DNA of 64,000 bases from Lepiota brunneoincarnata. Taxonomy: Eukaryota; Basidiomycota; Agaricomycetes; Agaricales; Agaricaceae. Within the stretch, counting starts at the first letter, position 1, and each line of letters opens with the position of its first letter. The stretch is taken from assembly GCA_023014365.1 (NCBI GenBank), contig JAEBUN010000014.1:248001-312000 (forward strand), given 5' to 3'. Shown here piece after piece: positions 34,801 through 46,000 of the stretch. The notes under the pieces are model-generated. The model did not search any database. It had not been told where the DNA came from and was given only the letters and a program-made list of their open reading frames with translations. The translations under genes and the position numbers were made by a program.

Positions 34801-36798
34801 CTGACCTTGTCTGTCTCCATTTTCACCTCTCAGAGAGTGGGTTCTCCAGTTTGTGACCTGTGTTTGAAACACTGACCTTGTCTGTCTTCACTTTCACCTC
34901 TCAGGAGGTGGGTTCTCCAGTTTGTGACCTGTGTTTGAAACACTGACCTTGTCTGTCTTCACTTTCACCTCTCAGCTTGTGGGTTCTCCAGTTTGTGACC
35001 TGTGCTTGAAACACTGACCTTGTCTGTCTTCACTTTCACCTCTCAGCTTGTGGGTTCTCCAGTTTGTGACCTGTGTTTGAAACACTGACCTTGTCTGTCT
35101 TCACTTTCACCTCTCAGTCGGTGGGTTCTCCAGTTTGTGACCTGTGTTTGAAACACTGACCTTGTCTGTCTTCACTTTCACCTCTCAGGAGGTGGGTTCT
35201 CCAGTTTGTGACCTGTGTTTGAAACACTGACCTTGTCTGTCTTCACTTTCACCTCTCAGCTTGTGGGTTCTCCAGTTTGTGACCTGTGCTTGAAACACTG
35301 ACCTTGTCTGTCTTCACTTTCACCTCTCAGCTTGTGGGTTCTCCAGTTTGTGACCTGTGTTTGAAACACTGACCTTGTCTGTCTTCACTTTCACCTCTCA
35401 GTCGGTGGGTTCTCCAGTTTGTGACCTGTGTTTGAAACACTGACCTTGTCTGTCTTCACTTTCACCTCTCAGGAGGTGGGTTCTCCAGTTTGTGACCTGT
35501 GTTTGAAACACTGACCTTGTCTGTCTTCACTTTCACCTCTCAGCTTGTGGGTTCTCCAGTTTGTGACCTGTGCTTGAAACACTGACCTTGTCTGTCTTCA
35601 CTTTCACCTCTCAGCTTGTGGGTTCTCCAGTTTGTGACCTGTGTTTGAAACACTGACCTTGTCTGTCTTCACTTTCACCTCTCAGTCGGTGGGTTCTCCA
35701 GTTTGTGACCTGTGTTTGAAACACTGACCTTGTCTGTCTTCACTTTCACCTCTCAGGAGGTGGGTTCTCCAGTTTGTGACCTGTGTTTGAAACACTGACC
35801 TTGTCTGTCTTCACTTTCACCTCTCAGCTTGTGGGTTCTCCAGTTTGTGACCTGTGCTTGAAACACTGACCTTGTCTGTCTTCACTTTCACCTCTCAGCT
35901 TGTGGGTTCTCCAGTTTGTGACCTGTGTTTGAAACACTGACCTTGTCTGTCTCCACTCTCACCCCTCAGGAGGTGGGTTCTCCAATTTGTGTCTTGTGTT
36001 TAAAATACTGACCCTGTCTGTCTCCACTCTCACCCCTCAGTTGGTGGGTTCTCCAGTTTGTGTCTTGTGTTTAAAATACTGACCTTGTCTATCTTCATTC
36101 TCACTCCTTAGAGAGTAGGTTCTCCAATTTCATATTCTGCACTTGAAATACTAACCTAGCTTATATATATCTTTATTTTCTAGAGGGTGGGTGCTTTAGT
36201 CTTGTGGGCTATTTTCTAATCACTGGGTTTATATCACCTCTTATTTTTCAGGAGGTCAGTCCTTCAACTATATGTGAAGCATTGATACATCCATCTTCTA
36301 CCATCATTTTTAGGATGTTAGTATTTATTGGTCTACTCAATCAACAACTGCTGACCTTTTTTCATCCCTTTGCCCTGCAGGAAGTTTGTATCCTTATGTT
36401 AATGCTATCTAGCTAACCTTTCTAACACCTATTTTTTATTTCTAGAATGTATTTGGTTCTTTCCCATCACTTTATATGGATGCTTACCTATTTTGTTTTT
36501 TATGCCACTCTCCAGAAGGTTTGTATCTTCATTCTGTTTATTGTCTATGGTATTGATCATATTTCTGTGTCTTAGGAGGTATCAATACATCTCACCATTA
36601 CCCCCAAGAGATATTGATTTTCCTTGCCATTTATTCTATAGTTTGTGAGTAATGTTCTTCCCTTAACAAATATTTATGTTCACAGGTAATTGGCTCCCCT
36701 AGGTTGTGAGTAAACATGCTATTCAAAATACTGTACCTTGTGCTGGTTTTATCTGATGACAATTCTTTCTACAGCCTCCCTGGTACTTTGATGACTGA
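31832..36798 (+). CDS. Helical/ULD_2-like/zinc-ribbon protein with a tail encoded by about 49 three-nucleotide microexons
   Basis: Ordinary exons are 31832-32158, 32218-32345, 32393-32729, 32795-33078 and 33133-33262, 402 codons with all phases matching. Residues about 70-200 are helical (PLKAAIGGLLAALQII, LRRLNEHL), like the N-termini of fungal immune-type proteins. Residues about 250-360 (LVDATRKEWPLPAFLAV, GMYDLCIDEG, PGTRIVMSAILV) resemble the basidiomycete ULD_2 ubiquitin-like domain. A zinc ribbon follows, CPRC...CKKC, its second half completed by splicing. After 33262 the gene continues as exons of exactly 3 nt: 33341, then every 71 bp from 33414 to 36112, then 36184, 36252, 36314, 36381, 36446, 36516, 36576, 36642 and 36703. 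The terminal exon 36775-36798 (PPWYFDD, TGA) is in phase. The tail would be about 49 residues, mainly Leu, Glu, Arg and Ser. An alternative 20-nt exon at 36686-36705 shifts the end to a TAG just downstream. Start context aacaATGG. The domain assignment is from memory. Function unknown. Confidence 0.8.
33414..36114 (+). repeat. 71-bp tandem array of intron plus 3-nt exon, 39 triplets
   Basis: Thirty-nine triplets lie exactly 71 bp apart, each following CACCTCTCAG (or a close variant) and preceding GTGGGTTCTCC (GTAGGT at the last). Each spacer has a branch-point-like ACACTGACC, a pyrimidine-rich tract and a final AG. The triplets are GAG (11), AGA (9), CTT (14), TCG (4) and TTG (1). Around 34905-35830 the order GAG, CTT, CTT, TCG repeats, giving a 284-bp higher-order unit. 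Substitutions within the spacer are few and go with the triplet type; for example, spacers before AGA mostly read CTCCATTTTC. Confidence 0.95.
36112..36774 (+). other. Non-repetitive continuation of the 3-nt exon series
   Basis: Past the array the spacers are no longer copies of each other, yet each begins GT and ends in a pyrimidine-rich AG. They are 69, 65, 59, 64, 62, 67, 57, 63, 58 and 69 nt long. The triplets between them are AGA, AGG, GAG, GAT, GAA, AAT, AAG, GAG, TTT and GTT. Donors include GTAGGT, GTGGGT, GTCAGT, GTTAGT and GTGAGT. Branch-like CTAAC, CTGAC or CTTAC motifs occur in several. Confidence 0.85.
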
Positions 36799-37202
36799 GC
36801 AATAGTTGGCAACCAGGCAGTGGCAAGATGGACAAGGTAAGTACCAGAGCAGTTTACCAGTCAGGCTTTGTAGAGCTAATTGAGCAGAACATTCCAAAGG
36901 GCAACAGAATTCTTTCAATTTTTTCATGGGAGGTTTTCAGAAATAGGTGGAAATACAACCAATAGCACATTTTGTTCTGTAAAGTGAATGGTGTACAGGT
37001 GTATATGTAACAGCTTCTCAAAGTCTTCATGCATAAGAGACATATACTATCCAGAGTATACAAGAGACTGAGACTAGCATATGTGTGTGAAGCCATCCTC
37101 TAGGTCTAGTCAACCACATCAACCATTCATGTTCATCCTTCGTCATTATCATCATCATTAGCAACAGCACCATTACAGGTCAACTATAAATCTTTAAACA
37201 TT
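36799..37202. other. Intergenic region between two convergent genes
   Basis: No gene recognised; presumably holds both 3' ends. Confidence 0.5.
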
Positions 37203-38736
37203 TTACAAGGCATTAGTCATTAACGCAGACCCAATCCACCCCAGAAGTTTAAGAAACCCAAATATACACCCTCCCAAAACAATTGGCAGTGTCAGGTTAT
37301 CATCCAACAACCCAAGATCTAGAAGAAATACAACACCCCATCAACATGAGGCTCCAAGGACTAATACAAAACAAACTCACCCATTGCTTCTGCAACACCA
37401 CTAACCAACCCCGCAACAACACCCAACACACCCAACCCCACCCACCCCTTCACGAATCCACCCCCACTCAACCCTACGCCATTGTTACTGCCGGTACTAC
37501 CTATCTGCACACCCTCATCCCATGCCCAGCTCAACTCATGACCACCTAACCTAATCAGAGCAACAGTAGACCAGAAGCCAACAGCAATAAGTGTGCCCAT
37601 GATGCTGGCTGCTACAAACCCCACTAATGACTTGCATGGTGTGAGTGGAATGTGGAGGAAGGGGAGGCAGAAGGGGAGATGAGGGGAGGAAGGGCCACAG
37701 AGACAGCTGATTGTGGATGTGGCTGTGTCAGCCCAGGAGAGGCTGTATTTAGGGAGAGGAGGGGTGAGTTAGGTATGTTTGAAAAGGAACAAATGTGTAC
37801 TCACATGAGGATAGTGATGGTCGCAATGTCCCAAGGGTAGAATTAGAAAGCAAAGTTGACACCAAGGATGTACCATATCACACCGTTTGTGGAGTTCTAT
37901 GAGGCATGCATGCATGTTAGTTTATTATAATTTATTTTATTTTATGGTTAATGATGGGGGGAGGGGAGAGCAGGATGGGTGGGGGATGCACAAACACACA
38001 CCTTTTCACTATTGTGCATAAGAAACCCCATGGCGCACTTGTACAGCCTCTCAAAAGCAGGCCAGCAGAAATGGAGAATGTCAGCAGGGACAATGATGCA
38101 TAGAGCCAACCAGAGCACAAGCACAATTTTGGAGACATCACCTTCAGAGATGTAGAGATACAGTGTCACAAAGCTCATACATATAACACACATGCCCTCA
38201 GTAAACAAAGAAAAAAAAAACCCTAAGTGGGAATTTGGAAGCAAAGGAAAAAACAGACCGATAGAGCTGTGTAGCAGTTTTCTTGGGATCTCCCAATCAA
38301 TTTTTGGTGGTGGAGTGGTGGTGGTGCCATTTACATGACCATTCACAGACTTTAGGATGGTGGAAGTAGTTGTGTTGTCATGCTCAATGAGGTCCCATTT
38401 GACCTTGTGTTTGCCATCACTGACATTGGATGAAGGGGTGTCTGTGTCATCCTCGGGTGTGATGAGGTAGAGATTGACCATTTCTATGTGGCCAAAGCCC
38501 TCAAGTCTCCTGATGACCTTTTGTGTAATATTATGGACACCGCTCTTGTCTGAGGAAGGGAGGGGAGTAGGTGAGAAGGTGACAACAGGTGAATGGGAGG
38601 GACAGCAACAGCGTGGAGGGATGGACTGGAGATGAGTTAGGGGGCTTGGTGACTTGGTGGTATTCAGGGCAGCTGACATTTGAGTGGTTGTGTGCATGCC
38701 AGCAGAATGGACAACCACAGCATTGAGGGGATTCAA
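37203..38736 (-). pseudogene. DGK1: CTP-dependent diacylglycerol kinase-like gene, decayed
   Basis: Minus-strand exons are about 38002-38736, 37805-37896, 37381-37742 and 37203-37318, with introns of 105, 62 and 62 nt whose phases join. Hallmarks are KIDWEIPRKLLHSSIG, FVTLYLYISEG, LVLWLALCIIVPADIL, NSTNGVIWYILGVNF, ILILSWADTATST, SLVGFVAAS and LLDDNLTLPIVLGG, as in Dgk1-type ER or nuclear-envelope kinases that make phosphatidate from diacylglycerol with CTP. An in-frame TAA at 37843-37845 interrupts the membrane segment. Twenty-nine extra residues after HSSIG look like an unspliced 87-nt intron that no longer leaves in frame by GT-AG rules. Several expected Arg positions after SWADTATST read Cys or Ser. 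The start (ATG at 38736) and the N-terminal 60 residues are unsupported by motifs. A functional copy is expected elsewhere in the genome. Confidence 0.75.
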
Positions 38737-40140
38737 GCAGGGAGAATGAAGAGGAGAAAGCGCAGGCCGAGCAATGATCTGCCCTTTTTGGATGATATTC
38801 TCATGTATCTAATTAATACATGTAGCCAAGTAGCTTTCCTCCAACATTCTTTTGACATGCCTCTTTGTGGTCCAGGATGCCAGAAGATGTAGTCTAAGTG
38901 TATATGGAATGAGTTACCTGTGCATCACCACATGCGAGAAACATGCACCAGGATAATAATGCCAAAGCCATGTGCAGGAAGCAACAAGTTGACCCAAGAC
39001 TCAATCTGGGTCACCTGCACATTGAACCACAGTGAGATTACGCCCGTTTTGTTTAACTGCCCATTGAGCTGGATAACAATCTTTCCAGCATGGTGAAAGG
39101 CCAGACAACTTAGAGATTCGATAAAATTAACAGCAGAGTAAAATACACAGGTGACCGGAAAACGAACCCTGCTTGTCCAATGCATCCGGGGAACAGGAAG
39201 TTCATGTTGGAGGCCCTGGCACACAATTTTAGTGGATTGACATATACCACTACTCCTATCGACTAGATCTCAAACTCTTCCTTTCCCTATTAACGGACTC
39301 TGCCCAGTCAGTGTCTCATGCATTTCTTTGGCAACCCTCAAGCTTCCTTTAGTCATCCTGTCATATACCTTACAGAATTTGGTGCAAACAGTCTCGATTA
39401 CAATCATTGGACACCACAAATTATCTGCTGCAGCATCCAGTTTGATGCTAGCATTTGTAACCGGCGCGTGCTGTTGTTGTGGCTGGTGTTGAGCTGGCAT
39501 CTGACATAGATTGTATCATTTTTCAGGATAGTAAGTGGCATTGGGTGGTACTACTTCTCTGGATACGCTTGGATCACAGGCTTTCACTGGCAGAAATGAT
39601 CCAACTGACCTCTCAGTGAGGGAACGTAACAGTGGTTCGAAAAACCCTGTTGAAAACTTTCAGGTTCACCTGCAACATTGCATTTTCTTGCTATGGATCC
39701 CTTCCCATTCCTACAAGGATGGCACCTGGTATCATTTTCAACAGCTTGTTTGTGGAAAGAGTGCCATTGTTTGTATTCCCTATGCAGGTGTGAAAATATT
39801 GGAAGTCCTGTGGGGATTGGATGCAGGGACATTGGATCCAGGTCGATGGCTGGTCTTGTGTGATGAGAAGGAACAGAAAGGGGAAGAAGTTAAGGGCTAC
39901 CAATGAAAGGGCGCCATTGGCGGGCAACCTCACTAAAGGGGGAGTGACCAGAGAATGAGCAGGATGAGAGATAGTATTTGAAGGTCAAGGAAGAATTACC
40001 TATTTACATGAGCTTGCCACTATTTATACTACCTACTTGATGAAGTAAGCCAGCCTGGCTTACAACTGACGTCTACTGACTTTTTCCTATAGCCCAAGAA
40101 TGTGTCCAGCACAAGGCTTAGCCCTGGTGGAAGGTAGGAA
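38737..40140. other. No gene recognised
   Basis: Open frames of 60-120 codons on both strands (for example plus 39535-39906) show no known motif. Confidence 0.4.
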
Positions 40141-41043
40141 TAGGGGTGCTGAAGTTTGGTTCAGAACTTTGGTTTGAACCTGAACCCCCTGAACTAAACC
40201 CAAAGGTTCAGTCCAGTTTGGGTTCAGGTTTAGGCATAGGCCTGTTGACTTGGTTCAAGGTTCAGCCTTGTGGCCAGCCTACCTGAACGCATTTGAACAC
40301 ATGAGTTGAGGGCCATCGGTGGTGAGGGCTGCAGTGGCAGTGGCAGTGCTTGCCAAACATCAACAAAGTTCCAACTTCATTGATTTTTCACTCACTCTTT
40401 CCCCCATGCTATCAACACTGCCAAATCCCACATGTCCTGTGCTTATCATGTCTGAAGACAACTGTGCACTAAATCTGGACAGTTCACTCAAGGAGGCCTC
40501 CAAGATCGATTGAAATTACTCACTGAGTGCTGAAACAATGCCCTTCCCTCCTGCAAGTGATACCCTCAAGCCAACCCATGAATCTCAAGGACTCAAGGGT
40601 AAACAGCCAGTATGGCATGTCACTAGTCAACGTCTCCCCAGTCAACCCACCTCCAAACCAACATGGAAGGCTCAAGGGGATCCAGACCCAGGTCTGGTCA
40701 CTCTCACTGCTTTTTTTTCCCCCTCAAAAAGGTCTGGCCCCTGTCCTCCATGTTTTAATCAATATCTGATATGTCTTACAGCCTTGAAGCAAGACAACAC
40801 ACCCCTGAAAGAGTCAGTGGAGGCAGTTGGTCCTCCTGAAGAAGATCAGGCAGCCACTTCACAGGCTTCAAATATTACTGATAATGAAGGTAAGCATACC
40901 TACCTCTATCCTATTTCCCATGCTGATGAAATACCTCCATTAATTGCCCACCACCCATATAACTCCATATTCACTCAAAAATCAATATTATGGCTCCACG
41001 TTCACTCGAAAATCAATATCATGGCCTCCTCAACTTGTAAAAT

Positions 41044-42563
41044 GAATATTTCTAAACATAGCAAAATATGTTGTATCTGACCCTGCAAAGTCGCGTTATG
41101 TAATACTTTTAACTTAGGTAATTATGAATTTTGTAAGCATTTTAAGTCATTGGAACAGTTTTGTCAATGACATATTATACCAGGCCATCCTATTATTCTA
41201 GTACTTAGAGTAGTCCCCCTTGGCTTTGAGGACAACTGCTACTCTTCTAGGCATACTTTTAATTAACTTCTGACACTCAGAAGCTGGAATAGCATCCCAC
41301 TCCTTCTCTACCCTCTGCCACAACTCCTCTATACCCTTGGGAGGAGATTTATACTCTCCCAGCTTTCTCTTCACATAATCCCATAAGTGTTCAATGGGAT
41401 TGAGGTCAGGTGACTGTGCTGGCCAGGTTAGGAACCTAAAATGATTTTTTTGAACTATCTTTTGGCCAATATACTCTTGTGTTTGGGATCATTATCTTGC
41501 TAAAAGATGATATCTCAGGGTTTAAGCTTGTACCACTAGAGACTCTTCTTCAAATCCTCCTCCAAAATTTGCACAGACAACTCTGCATCCATCCTTCCAT
41601 CAATCCTCATAGCATAGCCTAGGCCATCCCACAGCATACAGCCCCAAACCATTGCTGATCCTCCTCCATACTTTAGAGATTCCTTAACCAATCTTTCACT
41701 GAGCCCCTCTCCCTTCTTTTTCCATGCCCACTTCCTCCCATCTGACCCCAAATGATTGATTTTGGTCTCATCAGACTATCCAACCAGCTTCCAATCCTCC
41801 ACAGTCCAATGCTGGTGTGTCAGAGCAAAATCCAGTCTAGCTCTCCTATGCTTGTCAGAGAGTAAAGGCTTTTGTTGCTTGAATACAGCCTTCATTCCTG
41901 CCTGTTTGAGATGCCTTGCCACAGTCTGTGAAGAGACTGATGTCCCAATGATGGGAGTAAGAGATTTGGCTATATCTACAGCAGTTTCAGCCTTGCCAAC
42001 AGAGATAAGATGGATAGTATACCAGATATTAGTAGTAGAGAGTTTTGAAGGAGGTCCTCCAAGTGATTTGGTAAGGCTGGAACAATTTTTAGAGGCTAGT
42101 CTGGACATGGTACTGCACCCAACACCAGTAATTGCCTGAATTTTAGTATAGGAATGATGAGAATTTAGCATAGAGAGGATAGTTTTCTTTAGAGTAGAAG
42201 ATAATGGCTTCATGATAAGTGGGGGGGTTGAGAATGATGGGACATGGCTGTCAGCACATCTATTTATATGTCAAAGACACATGGTCACATAATCTTATTG
42301 ATTCACAATCAATGGAATTATGTGATTGCTTGGATTAGTATCAAAAATCACCATTGACAAAACTGTTCCAATGACTTAAAATGCTTTACAAAATTCATGA
42401 TTACCTCATTTGGAAGTATTACATAACGCGACTTTGCAGGGTCAGATATGACATATTTGGCTATGTATATAAATACTTTCACAAATTTAGCCATTTTATT
42501 TATTGAGCTATTACTACTTTAAGTCAAAAGTACAAAACATTGGAACAGTTTTGTGGGTCACTG
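41044..42563 (-). mobile_element. Tc1/mariner element, copy 2 (inverted, truncated at one end)
   Basis: Near-identical to 20297-21901 in reverse orientation. The 42563 end is complete and followed by TA; at the 41044 end about 84 bp of terminal repeat is missing. It lies inside the 30-bp minisatellite of the hAT element. Confidence 0.92.
41198..42213 (-). pseudogene. Tc1 transposase of copy 2, multiple stops
   Basis: The first 145 codons (42213 down to 41776) are identical in translation to copy 1, ending at the same TAG in place of Trp before SDETKIN. Downstream stops and the 7-A frameshift are also shared. One position differs usefully: copy 1 has a TGA where this copy still has TGG for Trp after the TAG at the end of the KKSL stretch. 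DD34E motifs are as in copy 1. Inactive. Confidence 0.88.
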
Positions 42564-42935
42564 TACCCTGGCTCCACATTGACTTGTAAATTGATATCCT
42601 GGCCCTTGTTGACTCATAAATTGATGCCCTGGCTCCACGTTGACTCGTCAATTGATACCCTGGCCCTTGTTGACTTGTAAATTGATACCTTGGCTCCATG
42701 TTGACTTGTAAATTGATACCCTGGCCCTCATTGACTTGTAAATTGATACCCTGGCTCCACATTGACTTGTAAATTGATACTTTGGCTCCACATTGACTTG
42801 TAAATTGATACCCTGGCTCTCATTGACTTGTAAATTGATGCTCTGGCTCCATGTTGACTCACAAATTGATACTATGGCTCTATGTTGACTCATAATCAAT
42901 ACTATGGCCTCTTTGACTTGTATGGCTCCACATTG
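42564..42935 (+). repeat. About 30-bp minisatellite, roughly 12 copies
   Basis: The unit is CCTGGCTCCACATTGACTTG plus TAAATTGATA, 29-32 bp with variants. Three degraded copies lie on the other side of the Tc1 insertion (about 40945-41043), so the Tc1 landed inside the array. Confidence 0.85.
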
Positions 42936-43041
42936 AACATCAAGATGAACAAATAGAGGAAACTACTACTATATATGTACATTCTGTTGAAGGTGAGGTT
43001 TGGGCTACAGAGTTCTTGCTTGTTCTAACTGCTATTTATAG

Positions 43042-46000
43042 GACAAACAAAATGAAAGTGCTCAGCCACAGAGTCAGGGAGAGTTTGAAAGAAGCCAGCT
43101 GTTGTTGTCAGTGATGAAGAGGAAGAAGGAGTAAATGATGAGGATGGAAAGACAGAGGAACTTACTCAGGAAGATGATAAAGAAATAGATACTATCCCAC
43201 TGGTAAGTTATATTTAATATGTTTAATAGCTTATTGGCATACTAATATTTTTTTTTCCAGCAAAAACATGCTCATCGTGGCTGTTATCAAAAGTCTAATC
43301 AGAAGAACAGTTATTTTCAGCTTATATTCCCATGTCACTATGAAACCATCAGTAGTGTACATCAGAAGGACTATTCTTAGTATACGCCTCATGTTTCTTA
43401 GCTCTGACTCATAGTTACTCTGGTCTGGACTATTATAGTAGGAGTACAGCCACACTTCGAAGTATATAAAGATACAGTACAATACCTTGTATCCTTATCT
43501 TAGTGTTATAAAGTTCTTGCCTCCTATACCCCTTTGCCCTTAAACCAGCTGGACTATAGTGCTCTGTCATCTCCAAGTCAAGCCTAGTAGGACAGGACTA
43601 AGTCTGTATAGACATCCTGCCATGAATGCCATGCTACTCAAGAGCAAACCCCTAACCTGGGTAACAGTGGCTGCAATGAGCAAACCAAAGACATTTGGGC
43701 ATGCTGGTGGATGGAAGAACATTTAAAAGATGGTGTTCAGATAAAGGGGTGGTGGTGTGAGATCTGCTGGTAAGTAAACTTGTTCTTGTATTACTTCACT
43801 TCTAACATATGTGGATCCTGTAGTCATCTTGCAAAACAAAAAGGGTGTGATCCTGATAAGAGTATTTGGATGACTGGGAGTGTAACAACTTGTCGTAAAC
43901 ATATTGGGTGGTATGTAAAGTTGTTTCTAAAATCTATACTCTTTTTTCATTGGTTTATCAGGAATTGGAAGACACATGGTGAATTTTATATGATGTGAGC
44001 CCAGGAGTTGGATTTTGTGCCTCATCCTGTCACACTTGCTGAATCTGAGAGGTCTGGTGTATTTAAACTAACTGACAAGGAGAGTGTGACTGCCCAGAAA
44101 ACACTTGATACATTCATAGTGCCAACTGTGAAGTGGACAAAGGAAGGGCTTATTGAGCATTTAACTCATTGGCTAGTTGAGGATGATCAGGTAAGGTTCC
44201 ATATTCATTCTTGATGATTTGGAGCTAATTATTTCTTCAGCCATTCACAGCTGTAGATCAGCCATCATTCTGCAAGCTTCTTATTTATCAGTGACCATCA
44301 ACAAGGGAAAGTGATATTCCTCACCATACCAAGATGTCAGAAGAGGTGAAACACAAAGCAAAGATTGTGGTCCACTGTCTTTCAAAAGTCCTTCAGGTAT
44401 ATTTTTTTGACATATCTTCTAGTATTGGTACTGACTATATCTCAGAATCAACCAGGACAAATATCTTCCACATTTGATGGGTGGACTACAGAAGTTATAA
44501 AACCTTTTCTTGCCATTACTGTTCAATACATTGCTTCTCCTCCTGATCAACCACATATCTGGAGGCTGAAGTCACACCTTATAGGTTTTCCTGAGATTGA
44601 AGGCAACCATGGTGGTGAGAATTTGGCAGCAGTTGTTCTTGGTGTTTTCAATGAGTACAAAATTCAATCCAAAGTATTGATTTATGATTTATAGATTGGT
44701 TGGATTACTACTGATAATGCTTCAGTAAATGACAAAGCTCTCAAGGTGCTTCAACATACACTTGACACACCTTCAAACAGGTGGATTGCTCGTAAGTGGC
44801 GTATTAGGTGAGTGATTTTTGATTTGGTTTATATTTTATTCTGATATGTTTTAAATTGAAGATGCATTGAGTATACTATTCATCTTGGTGCTAAGGCTTT
44901 TATTGAAGCTATCTGCCCTACTCATTTTACAGCTAAAGCAGTCTCATCTGATGAGGATGAAATTGACTGGGATCAATTGGGTGAAGTTGAGGATGATGAA
45001 GATGTAGATAATGCTGTTTCATTTGATGCAGGAGATGTTCTTGGAAAGGTCTTAGCATTTATTACTCAGGTATTTCTCTTTCCCAAAGCAATACCAAATA
45101 TTAACTTATAAATTATATATCTTTTAAGGTCCACTTATCACCTCAGGCAAAGAAGTACTTTTCAATTTGCTGTGCTGAGGAATCAGTACCTGAACTTGAG
45201 CTTGTCAAATGGGTTTGTACTCGCTGGAGTTCAATGTATAATCTCCTTGAACGATTACTCCTATTGAAGAAGGTATGTTTTTTTTAATATTTAAATTGAG
45301 TGTATTCTGAATCCTGGAACAGGGAGTTTGTAAATTTATCAAAAATGCAGATGACTCTGGATCTGTTCCTAAGTTAAAAGGCAAGATGTATTTGGATTAT
45401 TACTTGGTTGAGGAGGAGTGGAAGCTTCTTGAGCTCATGCAAGATACTTTGGCAGTAAGTAATATTTAATCTACTCATACAAAGTTTTCTCATTTCTATT
45501 AGGTTCCTGCCAGTGTTCAGTCATCATTTTCATCTGCTACTCATTCATCCATCACTCATGCTCTCCCTGAGCTTGAATATGTGATTGAAAAGTGGGAGCA
45601 TTTGATATTTCATCCAAGGTTTGCACAGGTTAAGGATGGTATTCAAGCAGGGATAGATAAGCTCAAAAAATGGCATACAACAATTGCTGATACTGATGCT
45701 TATTTTATTTCTCTTGGTATGATTTTATTCCTATTCTTGACCTTCTGCTAATAATTATACTAGTGCTTGATCCAAGCTGCAAAATGGAGCATTTTGAAGA
45801 AAAGTGGGCTCCAGCTGATTGTCAAAAAGCAAAAGATCAATTCCGAGAAGTGGTGTGTAATATTTGTTGATTTATCTTGAATTTTCTAATGGCTTGGTTC
45901 AGTTTAAGGCATATTATAAGGAACCCAAGCCACAGTTCCAACACTCATCAAATATTTTTTCAGAAGTGGGAACTTCTGCACAAGCTCAAGCAATGCAACA

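Noticed and set aside
33414..36114. CRISPR-like array
   Set aside because: Units repeat at fixed spacing, but the variable part is only 3 nt, the repeat is 68 nt with intron signals, and the genome is fungal.
33263..36774. Recursive splicing through zero-length exons (AG|GT) as an alternative to 3-nt exons
   Set aside because: Units with CTT, TCG or TTG between AG and GT have no AGGT junction, and the triplet is retained in every unit. Only part of the series (GAG types) could fit.
37652..37840. Plus-strand small gene
   Set aside because: Opposite to DGK1-like exons whose splicing phases match on the minus strand.
42514..42899. Repeat proteins with GINLQVN motif on the minus strand
   Set aside because: Direct translation of the 30-bp minisatellite; no start context or other support.
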